A DNA stretch of 64,000 nucleotides from NCBI RefSeq assembly GCF_003664035.1, contig NZ_RCCK01000011.1:806001-870000 (forward strand), read 5' to 3'. Below the pieces are notes generated by a model. That model was not told where the DNA came from. It saw nothing but the letters and a program-made list of their open reading frames with translations, and searched no databases. Made by a program: the position numbers and the translations under genes. Of the stretch, positions 43,633-52,333 are shown piece after piece (the first letter of the stretch is position 1; every line of letters starts with the position of its first letter). The DNA comes from Pedobacter alluvionis (GTDB lineage: Bacteria > Bacteroidota > Bacteroidia > Sphingobacteriales > Sphingobacteriaceae).

Positions 43633-44694
43633 CTAATTGAAAGCCCTTTTATATTGCCATGGCACTTCGATGCCCATTTCCAACTCCTTAGCCGAATGGA
43701 TAGCAAAATAAGGATCCCGCAAATGTTCCCTGGCAATCACAACCAGATCCGCCTTGCCATCAGCAATAATTTCATTTGCTTGTTTTGCATCGGTAATCAT
43801 GCCGACAGCGCCTGTGGCAATGCCTGTTTGTACCTTGATGGCTGTTGCAAAAGGAACCTGATAGCCCGGAAAAACTTTGTCACGACTTACATTTGTAAAT
43901 CCTCCGCCAGATGCGGTAATAAAATCCACCCCGTTTTCTTTCAGTATTTTGGAAAGGGCAACGCTATCTTCCAAAGTCCAGGCATCTGCAGTATCTATGT
44001 AATCTACTGCGGAGATTCTAACCAGCAACGGCATGCCCTCTGGAATTGCTTTTCTTATTTCTCTAATGGTTTCCACCAGAAGACGGATCCGGTTTTCAAA
44101 AGTTCCGCCATATTCATCCTGCCTTTTGTTAATAACTGATGAATAGAACTGATGAAACAAATAACCATGGCCGGCGTGAATTTCAATTGTATCAAAACCA
44201 GCTTCAACAGCACGACGTGCGGCATCAACAAATTTTATTTTTAATTCATCAATCTCGGCAATCGTTAGCTCCTGCGATAGTACACCGTTCAGTTCTGTTG
44301 CAGAACAGGTTTTTACAACCCAACCTCCTTCCTCCAGGCTTAAGGGTTTCATACCTTCATTAGGATGTTTTAGACTACCCTTTCCTCCGGCATGCCAAAG
44401 CTGAATACCGATTTTGCTATCCTGTTCATGAACGAAATCTACAATGGTTTTCCAGGCATTTTTTTGCTCCTCATTCCAGATGCCTACATCACTTAAGGTC
44501 GCCAGTCCTTCAGGAGATACTGCCGTACATTCGGTAATGATTAAACCTGCACCACCAACGGCACGGCTGCCCAAATGTACCAGATGCCAATTTCCCGGGA
44601 TTCCGTTCTGTGCACTGTATTGCTGCATAGGGGATAATACAATCCTGTTCTTTAAAGTAAGATTGCGAAAGGTTATGGGTGAAAATAGGTCCAT
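43633..44694 (-). CDS. Old-yellow-enzyme family NADH:flavin oxidoreductase (YqjM type)
   Basis: FMN-dependent ene-reductase of 353 residues, class III (YqjM/NamA) by motif. PMQQYSAQNG near residues 22-31 lies where the YqjM-type active-site cysteine is usual, but a Gln is seen; IGIQLWHAGGKGS near 98-110, substrate-binding histidine pair in EIHAGHGYLFHQFYS near 170-185, and the phosphate-binding stretch GAVGMITDAKQANEI. It reduces activated C=C bonds and often acts in detoxification. It follows the hybrid kinase gene by 12 bp. Confidence 0.92.
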   Translation of the reverse strand: MDLFSPITFRNLTLKNRIVLSPMQQYSAQNGIPGNWHLVHLGSRAVGGAGLIITECTAVSPEGLATLSDVGIWNEEQKNAWKTIVDFVHEQDSKIGIQLWHAGGKGSLKHPNEGMKPLSLEEGGWVVKTCSATELNGVLSQELTIAEIDELKIKFVDAARRAVEAGFDTIEIHAGHGYLFHQFYSSVINKRQDEYGGTFENRIRLLVETIREIRKAIPEGMPLLVRISAVDYIDTADAWTLEDSVALSKILKENGVDFITASGGGFTNVSRDKVFPGYQVPFATAIKVQTGIATGAVGMITDAKQANEIIADGKADLVVIAREHLRDPYFAIHSAKELEMGIEVPWQYKRAFN

Positions 44695-44706
44695 TTTATT
44701 TTTCTT

Positions 44707-46914
44707 TTATAACTGTTGTAAAAAAATTTTAGCTTCAGCAACTGCAAGGGTTAAAATACTTTTTAAATCTTCTAAAACCTGCCGTAATAATGCCTTTTGT
44801 TCGGTCGCAACTTCAAGCACATCCAGTTTTTCTTCTAAGATTGTCAATAATCCCATCATGGCAATGCTAGTTTTAAAATCATGGGCCCTGTGGTTTACAG
44901 TTACAAAATCATGGCTTTGATAGCCGCTTAGAAGCTCCTGCAAATGAAAGGGTACGTTATCAATAAATTGTTGGGTAACTGTTTTTTCGAAATCTGTATC
45001 CCCACCGCTTATTGAACGCATATAAGCAAGATCGAGATACTGAAAGTGGGTGGTGATTTCTACCGCTTTTTTTTCTTTTTGTTGTGCGTTTTCAAGGCCG
45101 AATCCGGATATAAACTTAAACAATTTTTCCTCATTAATCGGCTTGGAAAGGTATTCATTCATTCCGCGACTGAGGCATTTTTCTCTTTCTCCCGCCATTG
45201 CATGTGCCGTCATAGCGATGATTGGAATGTTGGATTTCAACACATCGCGTATGTGCTGCGTGGCTGCATATCCATCCATCTTTGGCATTTGGATATCCAT
45301 CAACACCAGGTCGTAGGTTTGACCGGACAGTTGTTCAATTGCTTCCAGACCATTTGATACAATATCAAAATTGACATTCCATTGCAATAATAAGTGCTGC
45401 ATCAAACTTTGATTGATGGCATTATCATCGACAACCAAAACCCGCAATGGCGCATTTGATTTATCCTTAAAATAACTGGTATTTACAGCTGGTATTACAG
45501 GGAGTTGACGCTCAGCAATGCCATAAGGAATATAAAAACTAAAAGTCGTTCCTTTTCCCTGTTCGCTGCTTACTTCAATATTTCCATTTTGTAACAAAAT
45601 CAGATTTTTCACAATAGATAAGCCCAAACCTGTCCCTCCGTAATTTCGGGTTATAGAATCTTCACCCTGGTTAAACCGTTCAAAAACTTCGTTTAATTTT
45701 TCTTTATCAATCCCTATTCCAGTATCAGCAACCTTGAAACCAACCGTTATTTTACTTCCTGTTTGTTCTTTTTTATACACTTCAATATTGATTTTCCCGT
45801 GCTGTGTAAACTTGATGGCATTGCCAATCAGGTTGACCAAAATCTGCGTCAATCTTGTGGCATCGCCGGTTAATGTATCGGATATAGCCGGATCTATCGT
45901 GCTGGAAATGTTTAAACCCTTTTCTTTTGCCCGTTCCAGGAAAAGTGTTTCCAAAGAATTGATTAAACCATTTATACTGAATGTTCCCGGGGTAATGCGC
46001 ATCATACCCGCCTCAATTTTAGAAAGGTCCAGAATGTCATTGATAATGGCCATCAGATTCTCTCCTGAACGTTGAATCGAAGACACAAATTCTGTAGCAA
46101 TTGCATCCAATGATCTTTTCTGCAGTAAGTTGGTAAAACCTAAAATACCGCTTAAAGGCGTTCTGATTTCGTGACTCATATTGGCCAGAAAATTTTCTTT
46201 TGTTTGCGCCGCCACCGATGCTTTCTGCTCAGCAATGGCCAGTTCCTGTATCAGTACATGTTGCCTGCGAAACTGGCGAACGATATGATATCCAATGATA
46301 GCGCCACTTAAAACAAGCAATGCCAGGATGGAAATATCATAGAGCCTTGCCTTTCTTCCCATTTCCTCGCTTCGCCTGCTCAGTTTTACCATGTTCAATT
46401 GCCGGCTTTCATAAATTTTCGCCGTAATTGATGTGATTTCGTTGGAAATTCTTCTCGCCCCTGGATTGGCGATGGAACTCCGATCGTCCATGTTTCCAAT
46501 AGAATGGTAGCGACGTAAAAGCTTCTCCTTAACTATTTTTTTGTCCAATGCCAGAACGCTTAGCCGATGGATCAGCGCTTCTTCCCTTGTATCAACATTA
46601 TCTTTTGAAAGCGAATCGAGAAAGTTTTCTACCTGGTCTACCTTCTGGTCTACCCCTTCCAGGTGGGTCGTGTCATTTGTAGCTATAGAGGCCCTTATTC
46701 TACTTTCCACACCTAAAATATCTCTGTCAATCTCCCTCAGGTGATTGCTGGAACGCAATTCCTTTAAGAGTATGTTGTTGTTGTTGATCAGGGCCCTGGT
46801 ATTCCGGGCCGAATTAATTTGCAACGCGATGAGGAGAATCGAATCAGCAATGAATGTAAACACAATCAGGTAAGCAAAACGTTTATTGCCCATCACTGTA
46901 GAGATATTGATCAT
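44707..46914 (-). CDS. Hybrid sensor histidine kinase with receiver and HPt domains
   Basis: 735 residues, all phosphorelay steps in one chain. Helix at about 11-31, a helical CHASE3-like periplasmic region to about 190, second helix near 193-213, then the kinase with MSHEIRTP (His248), N box NLIGNAIKFT, G boxes DTGIGI and GTGLGLSI. A receiver follows with phosphoacceptor Asp540 in VLMDIQMPKMDGY, then a C-terminal HPt domain with His678 in HRAHDFKTSIAMMG. The LytTR regulator gene is 75 bp upstream on the same strand and is the likely output. Confidence 0.94.
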   Translation of the reverse strand: MINISTVMGNKRFAYLIVFTFIADSILLIALQINSARNTRALINNNNILLKELRSSNHLREIDRDILGVESRIRASIATNDTTHLEGVDQKVDQVENFLDSLSKDNVDTREEALIHRLSVLALDKKIVKEKLLRRYHSIGNMDDRSSIANPGARRISNEITSITAKIYESRQLNMVKLSRRSEEMGRKARLYDISILALLVLSGAIIGYHIVRQFRRQHVLIQELAIAEQKASVAAQTKENFLANMSHEIRTPLSGILGFTNLLQKRSLDAIATEFVSSIQRSGENLMAIINDILDLSKIEAGMMRITPGTFSINGLINSLETLFLERAKEKGLNISSTIDPAISDTLTGDATRLTQILVNLIGNAIKFTQHGKINIEVYKKEQTGSKITVGFKVADTGIGIDKEKLNEVFERFNQGEDSITRNYGGTGLGLSIVKNLILLQNGNIEVSSEQGKGTTFSFYIPYGIAERQLPVIPAVNTSYFKDKSNAPLRVLVVDDNAINQSLMQHLLLQWNVNFDIVSNGLEAIEQLSGQTYDLVLMDIQMPKMDGYAATQHIRDVLKSNIPIIAMTAHAMAGEREKCLSRGMNEYLSKPINEEKLFKFISGFGLENAQQKEKKAVEITTHFQYLDLAYMRSISGGDTDFEKTVTQQFIDNVPFHLQELLSGYQSHDFVTVNHRAHDFKTSIAMMGLLTILEEKLDVLEVATEQKALLRQVLEDLKSILTLAVAEAKIFLQQL

Positions 46915-46989
46915 AAACTAATGTATAAATTGATGATAGGAACGCCTCAGCTCAAGCGCATTTCACGGCTAAACAAATGAACACCTCAA

Positions 46990-47685
46990 TTAAAAAACAT
47001 TCATTTTTGCATTGAGTGTTTTTCGATAGGCATCGGCAACAGGAATAAATTTCCCATTGATCACGACCCCGCCATCCTGCAATGTGTCTATTTTACCAAC
47101 CGCTACAATATAAGAGCGGTGAACCCTGATAAAATTATTTTTCAGCAGGCGTTCTTCAGCAGCTTTCATTGTACCATGTATGGCAAACATTTTTTCTGAA
47201 GTATAGAACTTTACGTAATCACCCATTGCTTCCGCATAAAAAATATCATCCAGGCTCAATCGTCTCGTAATATTTGAATCTCTGACGAAGATGAACTCTT
47301 CCTTATCAAACTGCACATGCTCTTTTTTACTGTCTAATATAATCTGGGCTTTACTAACGGCCTGTAAAAACCGGGCCGGCGTAAAAGGTTTCAACAGGTA
47401 ATCAGCAATATTCAGTTCGAAAGCTTCAAGCGCATATTCCTTTTTTGAAGATGTAAAAATGATAATAATATCCTTGCTTACCAGGTTTCTGGTCAGTTCT
47501 ATTCCTGTCATTTTGGGCATCTCAATATCCAGGAATATCAAATCGACCTGATTGTTCTGCAAATGGTGATAGGCTTCTATAGCATTATTGTATTCATTTA
47601 CAATAACAAGCTTTGGAATTTGTTTCGCCAAATGGGCCAAAGTGGTTCTTGCAATATCATTGTCGTCAACAATCAGCGCTTTCAT
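46990..47685 (-). CDS. LytTR-family response regulator
   Basis: 231 residues. Receiver domain with DDND near 7-10, phosphoacceptor Asp53 in LIFLDIEMPKMTG and Lys in YLLKPF; C-terminal LytTR DNA-binding domain (about 125-231) with RRLSLDDIFYAEAMGDYVKFYTS and NFIRVHRSYIVAVGKID. It probably binds direct-repeat sites as a dimer (family knowledge). It is the first gene of the regulator - hybrid kinase - ene-reductase - monooxygenase-domain run. Confidence 0.94.
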   Translation of the reverse strand: MKALIVDDNDIARTTLAHLAKQIPKLVIVNEYNNAIEAYHHLQNNQVDLIFLDIEMPKMTGIELTRNLVSKDIIIIFTSSKKEYALEAFELNIADYLLKPFTPARFLQAVSKAQIILDSKKEHVQFDKEEFIFVRDSNITRRLSLDDIFYAEAMGDYVKFYTSEKMFAIHGTMKAAEERLLKNNFIRVHRSYIVAVGKIDTLQDGGVVINGKFIPVADAYRKTLNAKMNVF

Positions 47686-47748
47686 AGAGATAGTTTATTT
47701 GTGATTCAAATATAACTATTCCATTTATTTTATTCTTTTCAGAATCAA

Positions 47749-48222
47749 TTATCTGAAGTAAGAACGGATCATCCAGGCCATTTCCTCGTGTGTTTCCATT
47801 AGTCCGGTAATAAAATCGCTGGTGCCATAATCTTTATATTTTTCTGCAAAAGGAACGATATTGCCACGTAAAAATTCGATGATGCTTTCGTGGTCCCTTA
47901 AGAGGTCTGCCATATAACCTAAACCATCATTAGTTCTTTCGCTGTATTCTGTAAGGTGAGTAAGTTCTAAATAAGTTTTCATTGTTGCAGGTGCAAAATG
48001 ACCGATTTTACGCATACGTTCGGCTACACTGTCGGTTAATTCATCGAGTTGTTTGTATTGATTTTCAAAGAAAATATGGTTTGCGTGAAAATTATCACCT
48101 GTAACATTCCAATGTGCGTTTCTTGTTTTGGTGTACAATACAAATTCATCTGCCAATAATTTAGCTAATTCTACAGCAACTGCATCTGTGTTTTTTTCTG
48201 TAATTCCAATGTTAGTTTTCAT
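47749..48222 (-). CDS. dps: Dps-family ferritin-like DNA-protection protein
   Basis: 157-residue Dps/ferritin-like protein that assembles into dodecamers, oxidises Fe(II) with peroxide and shields DNA. The intersubunit ferroxidase ligands are seen as His in RNAHWNVTG and the D/E set in FFENQYKQLDELTDSVAERMRKIG. No extended Lys-rich DNA-binding tail, so it may protect mainly through iron storage. Transcribed alone; about 90-108 bp upstream lies the 20-mer also present ahead of the M17 N-domain gene. Confidence 0.94.
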   Translation of the reverse strand: MKTNIGITEKNTDAVAVELAKLLADEFVLYTKTRNAHWNVTGDNFHANHIFFENQYKQLDELTDSVAERMRKIGHFAPATMKTYLELTHLTEYSERTNDGLGYMADLLRDHESIIEFLRGNIVPFAEKYKDYGTSDFITGLMETHEEMAWMIRSYFR

Positions 48223-48544
48223 GATTCAAAGTTTTTTATTTAAGCGATATTGCTCTTTTCATGGTTTAAAGATGCAGCAGGATCGGCTTAAAATCATTTG
48301 GCTTTCGATAAACAGGCAAAATGAATCGTTGAATGGTTGGTTAAAAATGTTGGTACTATTAGCTCATGCTTGCCTTTTATTTTATTTATTCGATTAAAAA
48401 AGATAAACTGAAAATTATTAAAGACTGATTATATTAACCTATCATCTAATAGATTTAGCTAAATAAAAAACATCGTACTTATTTATTGGCTGGGCTGTAG
48501 CGTCAGCCGACTATCGTCCGTTTAAGTAGCAAAACCAACTAAAT
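48223..48544. other. Intergenic stretch between dps and the broken lipoprotein gene
   Basis: Carries the shared 20-mer (48311-48330) on the dps side. No clear TAnnTTTG promoter was found for the rightward gene. Nothing coding is seen. Confidence 0.5.
48311..48330. promoter_or_regulatory. Shared 20-bp element upstream of dps
   Basis: AACAGGCAAAATGAATCGTT, 19 of 20 identical to 42931-42950. Candidate common operator or promoter for dps and the M17N operon. Confidence 0.6.
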
Positions 48545-49282
48545 ATGAAATTTCTAACCAACACACTAACCTTATTTATTTGCCTAAGCTTTGCGTCTAT
48601 CCTGTTGTTTTCTGGCTGTAAAAAAGAAGAAGTCACCGCTGCCCAATGGGGAGAGCGTGCTATAGCCAAACATAACGAGATCCTGGCGCTATCGGCTAAT
48701 ATACCATGTAGCTAAAAAGCTCAAACAGCAGTACAAACCATCCAACGCGATTGCTCGGTCCAGTTTTTCCCTGTTTTATCTTCCGACCTGCAAAAATATG
48801 AAAGGCTTAAAAAGGAATACCTCGATCTGATTGACAAACAATATGCAGCCTGGTACAAAGAGGGACTTATTGTCGAACCTTGCTTTGAAATCCTGTGGTC
48901 CACCGACCAGCCAATCAGGCTCGACTGTAAAGATGATAAAGTTTACCTGATTACCGCGGAAAACCTACCGGTTGAAGAAGCAAAATCACTAATCACCACC
49001 ACCAAAAACCAAATAGACAACCTGACCGCCGCATTAAGCTGTACCAGTGATGCAAACTGGAGTTTTACCAGATTGATCAATCAACAGACCATGAGCATGG
49101 AATATGTTCCCTTTTCCCGCACAACAGACTTTAAAGAACTTCAGGCAAAAGTCTCTTTATATAACAGGCTAAACCTCAATGTGATCAAAGCCGAAAATAA
49201 GGGAAATAACTTCACAAATGTAAAAACGGTAGAGAAAATTGATTGCGTGGACGGCAAACCGGTAATTAAATTCAAAAATTAG
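48545..49282 (+). pseudogene. Lipoprotein gene interrupted by an in-frame TAA
   Basis: Reading from the ATG at 48545 gives a lipoprotein signal peptide (FASILLFSGCKKEE, lipobox LFSGC), then 56 codons to a TAA at 48713-48715. The same frame continues open, without shift, for a further 189 codons to the stop at 49280-49282. The two halves together would make a lipoprotein of about 245 residues with several cysteines and no known domain. The single internal stop argues for a recent nonsense mutation or a sequencing error. A good terminator follows at 49350. Confidence 0.8.
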
Positions 49283-49620
49283 CATTATAGCAAGTTTAGA
49301 GGACATCCTAGTTCAGACACTAACTTATGAGATCTACCTTGTGTTTAGCAGGCAAAGTAGAGAGAAAGCCTCCCCTTTCTATTTGCCTTTTTATAAGTAA
49401 GATCAATGAATTGTAAGGGTGTCTTTATGGAACTTTCTGACCAAACTCAATAGTAAGTTTGATCTACTAAGCAACAATTCTAATAATTGGGAAGCAGGTT
49501 TAAAAAAAAAGAATGTCAGATGATATGGAGGTAAGTGCATCCCTGGAAATTTTACCGATACGCCAATCAATAAGAAATCTTTTATTGGAACCATATTTGT
49601 ACAAGTAAAGAAAATTAATC
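49283..49620. other. Intergenic stretch between two lipoprotein genes
   Basis: Contains the terminator at 49350-49392. The rest shows no coding potential or repeat that I recognise. Confidence 0.5.
49350..49392 (+). terminator. Terminator of the interrupted lipoprotein gene
   Basis: AGGCAAAGTAGAGAGAAAG and CTTTCTATTTGCCT pair around CCTCCC, followed by TTTTTATA. Confidence 0.8.
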
Positions 49621-50097
49621 ATGAGCGTTAAACAAAATTTATTTGCCCTATCCATATTGCTAACCGGTCTGTACAGCTGTACGCAATCTAAACAAGATAG
49701 TTCCGCTAGCAACCAAGCCGCAGCAGACAGCACCGAAACCTCTATAAAAGGTTGTTACCTTCACACGGTCAACAAAGACACTTTTCAACTCGCCATTACC
49801 GCTGTTAATAAAAACGATATAGAAGGATCAATTATTTATAATTTTTCAGAGAAAGATGATTCTAAAGGCACTTTCATTGGTCATTTTGACGGAAAGATCT
49901 TAAAAGGTGACTATACTTTTCAGTCTGAAGGAAGCACTTCTGTACGTGAGGTGATATTCAAAAAAACACAAACGGGTTTTGTTGAAGGAACCGGCGAAGT
50001 TAAAGTTGTAGACAACAAAGCGGTATTCTCTAAACCTGACTCGATATCTTATGAAAATGGTATAGCCTTTACAAAAAGTGAAACTTGCCTGCCTTAA
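49621..50097 (+). CDS. Hypothetical small lipoprotein
   Basis: Lipoprotein of 158 residues: MSVKQNLFALSILLTGLYSC with lipobox GLYSC, then a low-complexity Ser/Gln/Ala linker. The mature domain (CYLHTVNKDTFQLAITAVNKNDIEGSIIYNFSEKDDSKGTFIGHF) alternates hydrophobic strands like a small beta-barrel; similar proteins are common in Bacteroidota, without known function. Single gene. Confidence 0.8.
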   Translation: MSVKQNLFALSILLTGLYSCTQSKQDSSASNQAAADSTETSIKGCYLHTVNKDTFQLAITAVNKNDIEGSIIYNFSEKDDSKGTFIGHFDGKILKGDYTFQSEGSTSVREVIFKKTQTGFVEGTGEVKVVDNKAVFSKPDSISYENGIAFTKSETCLP

Positions 50098-50234
50098 ATT
50101 TGATAACTGGTTTCTTTGTGAAAAGATTGGCACCGAATAAACTCTGATTTACAATAATTAAGATATCCGGCCTTATTTACATTTCCGTTTAGCAGATCTC
50201 CATGCAGGATTATTATCTGGAACCCGGTTTTTCA

Positions 50235-50268
50235 TGAGCCGTACAGTCATGCATATTGAGCCGTGCAG
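50235..50268 (+). promoter_or_regulatory. Direct-repeat operator ahead of the aldo/keto reductase operon
   Basis: TGAGCCGTACAG at 50235-50246 and TGAGCCGTGCAG at 50257-50268: 11 of 12 identical and exactly 22 bp apart, so both face the same side of the helix. This is the geometry of an AraC-family site. It lies 38 bp before the reductase start, and the operon ends with an AraC-type gene. Confidence 0.65.
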
Positions 50269-50280
50269 GTAAATTACGCA

Positions 50281-50306
50281 TGATTTAAATTCAGAACTTT
50301 AAATCA
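50281..50306. promoter_or_regulatory. Inverted repeat touching the reductase start codon
   Basis: TGATTTAAA and TTTAAATCA are perfect 9-bp arms separated by 8 bases. The last base of the right arm is the A of the ATG. In RNA this could hide the start codon in a stem; as DNA it could be a second operator. Confidence 0.5.
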
Positions 50307-51277
50307 TGAAAAATAGCACAACAATTCAATTAGGCCAAAATGGGCCTTTAGTATCCAAACTAGGTTTGGGCTGTATGCGCATGTCCTCTATCTGGGGAGG
50401 ATCTACACCTGATGAGACGGAAAGCATTGCTACGATCCATGAAGCACTGGATAATGGCATTAATTTTTTGAACACCGGCGATTTTTATGGAGCTGGTCAT
50501 AATGAGATCCTGGTGGGCAAAGCCATAAAAGGGAGACGTGACGAGGCGTTTATCAGCGTAAAATTTGGAGCGATCTTTCATAATGGACATTGGCTGGGAC
50601 TAGATCTGCGTCCCATCGCCATTAAGAATTTTATAAACTACTCACTAACCCGTTTGGGAATCGAAACCATTGATTTATACCAACCAAGCCGGATGGATGA
50701 CAGTGTACCGGTAGAAGACATCATCGGCACAGTCGCTGATCTGGTTAAAGAAGGTAAAGTTCGCTACATCGGTGTATCAGAGATCACGGCCGACCAGCTT
50801 CGCAAAGCCAATAGCGTTCACCCGATAAGTGCATTAGAGATCGGGTATTCACTAGCCGAGCGCGGGATAGAAAGTGACTTGCTTCCGGCGGCTAAAGAAT
50901 TAGGAATTGGTGTGGTGGCTTTCGCTAATACAGCCGAAGGTTTATTGACTGGTGAAATGAAAGCCCCGCTCGCCGAAAATGATTACCGCAATCACTTCTC
51001 CCGTTTTCAGGGCGAAAATTTAGTTCATAACCTGGAAAAAGTGGAAGTTTTAAAGCAACTGGCTGCCGATAAAGGTTATACACCAACACAGGTGGCCATA
51101 GCCTGGGTAAAAGAGCAGGGAGACTACATTATGCCCTTAGTAAGCATGAGCCGCAGATCGCGCTTGCCTGAAAATATTGCTGCGATGGAAATTGTATTTA
51201 CGCCCGAAGAAATGAATACTTTAAATACTACTTTTGCAACAGGCGCTATCCAGGGCGGCACTTATTTACAACGCTAA
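50306..51277 (+). CDS. Aldo/keto-reductase family protein with altered active site
   Basis: TIM-barrel protein of 323 residues of the AKR superfamily. Overall pattern is clear (LGLGCMRMSSIWG, YGAGHNEILVGKAI, KFG, VAIAWVKEQG). Of the catalytic tetrad, Tyr61 (DFYGAG) and Lys86 (SVKFG) are present, but the Asp of the DTA motif is Asn56 (FLNTGD) and the His of the YxHR motif aligns with Ser128 (YQPSRMD). A subfamily with this NTGDFYG pattern exists, so it is probably not decay; activity and substrate are uncertain. The AraC gene follows with no gap. Confidence 0.87.
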   Translation: MKNSTTIQLGQNGPLVSKLGLGCMRMSSIWGGSTPDETESIATIHEALDNGINFLNTGDFYGAGHNEILVGKAIKGRRDEAFISVKFGAIFHNGHWLGLDLRPIAIKNFINYSLTRLGIETIDLYQPSRMDDSVPVEDIIGTVADLVKEGKVRYIGVSEITADQLRKANSVHPISALEIGYSLAERGIESDLLPAAKELGIGVVAFANTAEGLLTGEMKAPLAENDYRNHFSRFQGENLVHNLEKVEVLKQLAADKGYTPTQVAIAWVKEQGDYIMPLVSMSRRSRLPENIAAMEIVFTPEEMNTLNTTFATGAIQGGTYLQR

Positions 51278-52087
51278 ATGATCAGTCCAGCAGAGATTCT
51301 TCCCGGTGTAATATTCTATTCTTACCTTTCTGCAGAGCGGAAGGAGAAAGCTTGTTTTTGGAATCACCATACTTTAATTCTACAGGTCTCGGGACAATTT
51401 ACGTTGGAAACCTCTACGCAAACCATTTCAATGACCGCCGGTGAAATGCTGCTGATCGGAAAAAATCAACTAGGTACAATTACCAAAACACCGCTGCCCG
51501 GTTCAAACTATGAAACCATCGTGATATCCCTGCAGGAAGATCTGTTGCGCAGGATCGTGTTAGAAGAAAGACTTAAAGCAGACCAGAAATATGTTGGCCC
51601 GCCAAATATTTTAATTCCTTCTAATGAATTCCTACAGGGTTATTTTCAATCCATTGTTCCGTATGCACGTAGTTCCGGCGCAGAGATGACAGACGAAATG
51701 GGCATCCTGAAGGTAAAGGAAGGCGTCAAATTGCTGATGCTTGCCATGCCGGTGTTACTTAATTTTTTATTTGATTTTTCAGAACCTTATAAGATCGACC
51801 TGGAAAAATTTATGCTGCATAATTTTCATTTCAATGTTCCTGTAGAGAAGTTTGCACAATTAACAGGTCGCAGTCTTGCAGCCTTTAAAAGGGATTTTAT
51901 GAAGACTTTTGGTGCTCCACCCCGTCACTGGCTTCAGGAAAAAAGGCTAAATGAAGCTAAACATCTCATTGAAGCCAAACATCAAAAGCCATCCGCCATC
52001 TATCTCGACCTGGGCTTTGAAAGTTTATCGCACTTCTCCCATTCTTTCAAGAAAAAGTTCGGCAAGGCACCTACGGAATTAAAGTAA
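51278..52087 (+). CDS. AraC-family transcription regulator
   Basis: 269 residues: N-terminal cupin-type sensor domain (LILQVSGQFTLETSTQTISMTAGEMLLIGK) and C-terminal AraC helix-turn-helix pair (FNVPVEKFAQLTGRSLAAFKRDFMKTFGAPPRHWLQEKRLNEA and ASAIYLDLGFESLSHFSHSFKKKFGKAPTELK-like). Its ATG directly abuts the reductase stop codon (TAA-ATG), so it is co-expressed. It probably binds the direct repeats at 50235-50268 and controls its own operon (inference). Confidence 0.92.
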   Translation: MISPAEILPGVIFYSYLSAERKEKACFWNHHTLILQVSGQFTLETSTQTISMTAGEMLLIGKNQLGTITKTPLPGSNYETIVISLQEDLLRRIVLEERLKADQKYVGPPNILIPSNEFLQGYFQSIVPYARSSGAEMTDEMGILKVKEGVKLLMLAMPVLLNFLFDFSEPYKIDLEKFMLHNFHFNVPVEKFAQLTGRSLAAFKRDFMKTFGAPPRHWLQEKRLNEAKHLIEAKHQKPSAIYLDLGFESLSHFSHSFKKKFGKAPTELK

Positions 52088-52333
52088 TATTAACACTCAC
52101 TAACAGATATTTAACGGAATATAAGCAATACCAAGTTGACTGCAAAAGAACATAATGCCCGATTTCAAAAATGATCTTGCACATCTAAAATATGTCCTCC
52201 AAACAAGATTAGCCAGACTGTTAGAAAATTCAGTTTCTTTGCTGCCTGAGTTTAGGAACAGATTGTGAATAATAAAATTTTAAAACTAAAAAGACAATTC
52301 CGAAAAATAAAGAAAGATAAATCTATCCGCTTT

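Noticed and set aside
43624..44139. Open frame of 171 codons on the plus strand inside the ene-reductase gene
   Set aside because: It is antisense to a gene with clear flavin-enzyme motifs, and its translation has no domain or plausible start context.
44444..44920. Plus-strand open frame of 158 codons across the ene-reductase and hybrid-kinase ends
   Set aside because: Fully antisense to two well-supported genes; composition looks like a frame shadow.
52155..52268. Very short open frame of 37 codons after the AraC gene
   Set aside because: No ribosome site or promoter, no homology that I recognise; too short to support.
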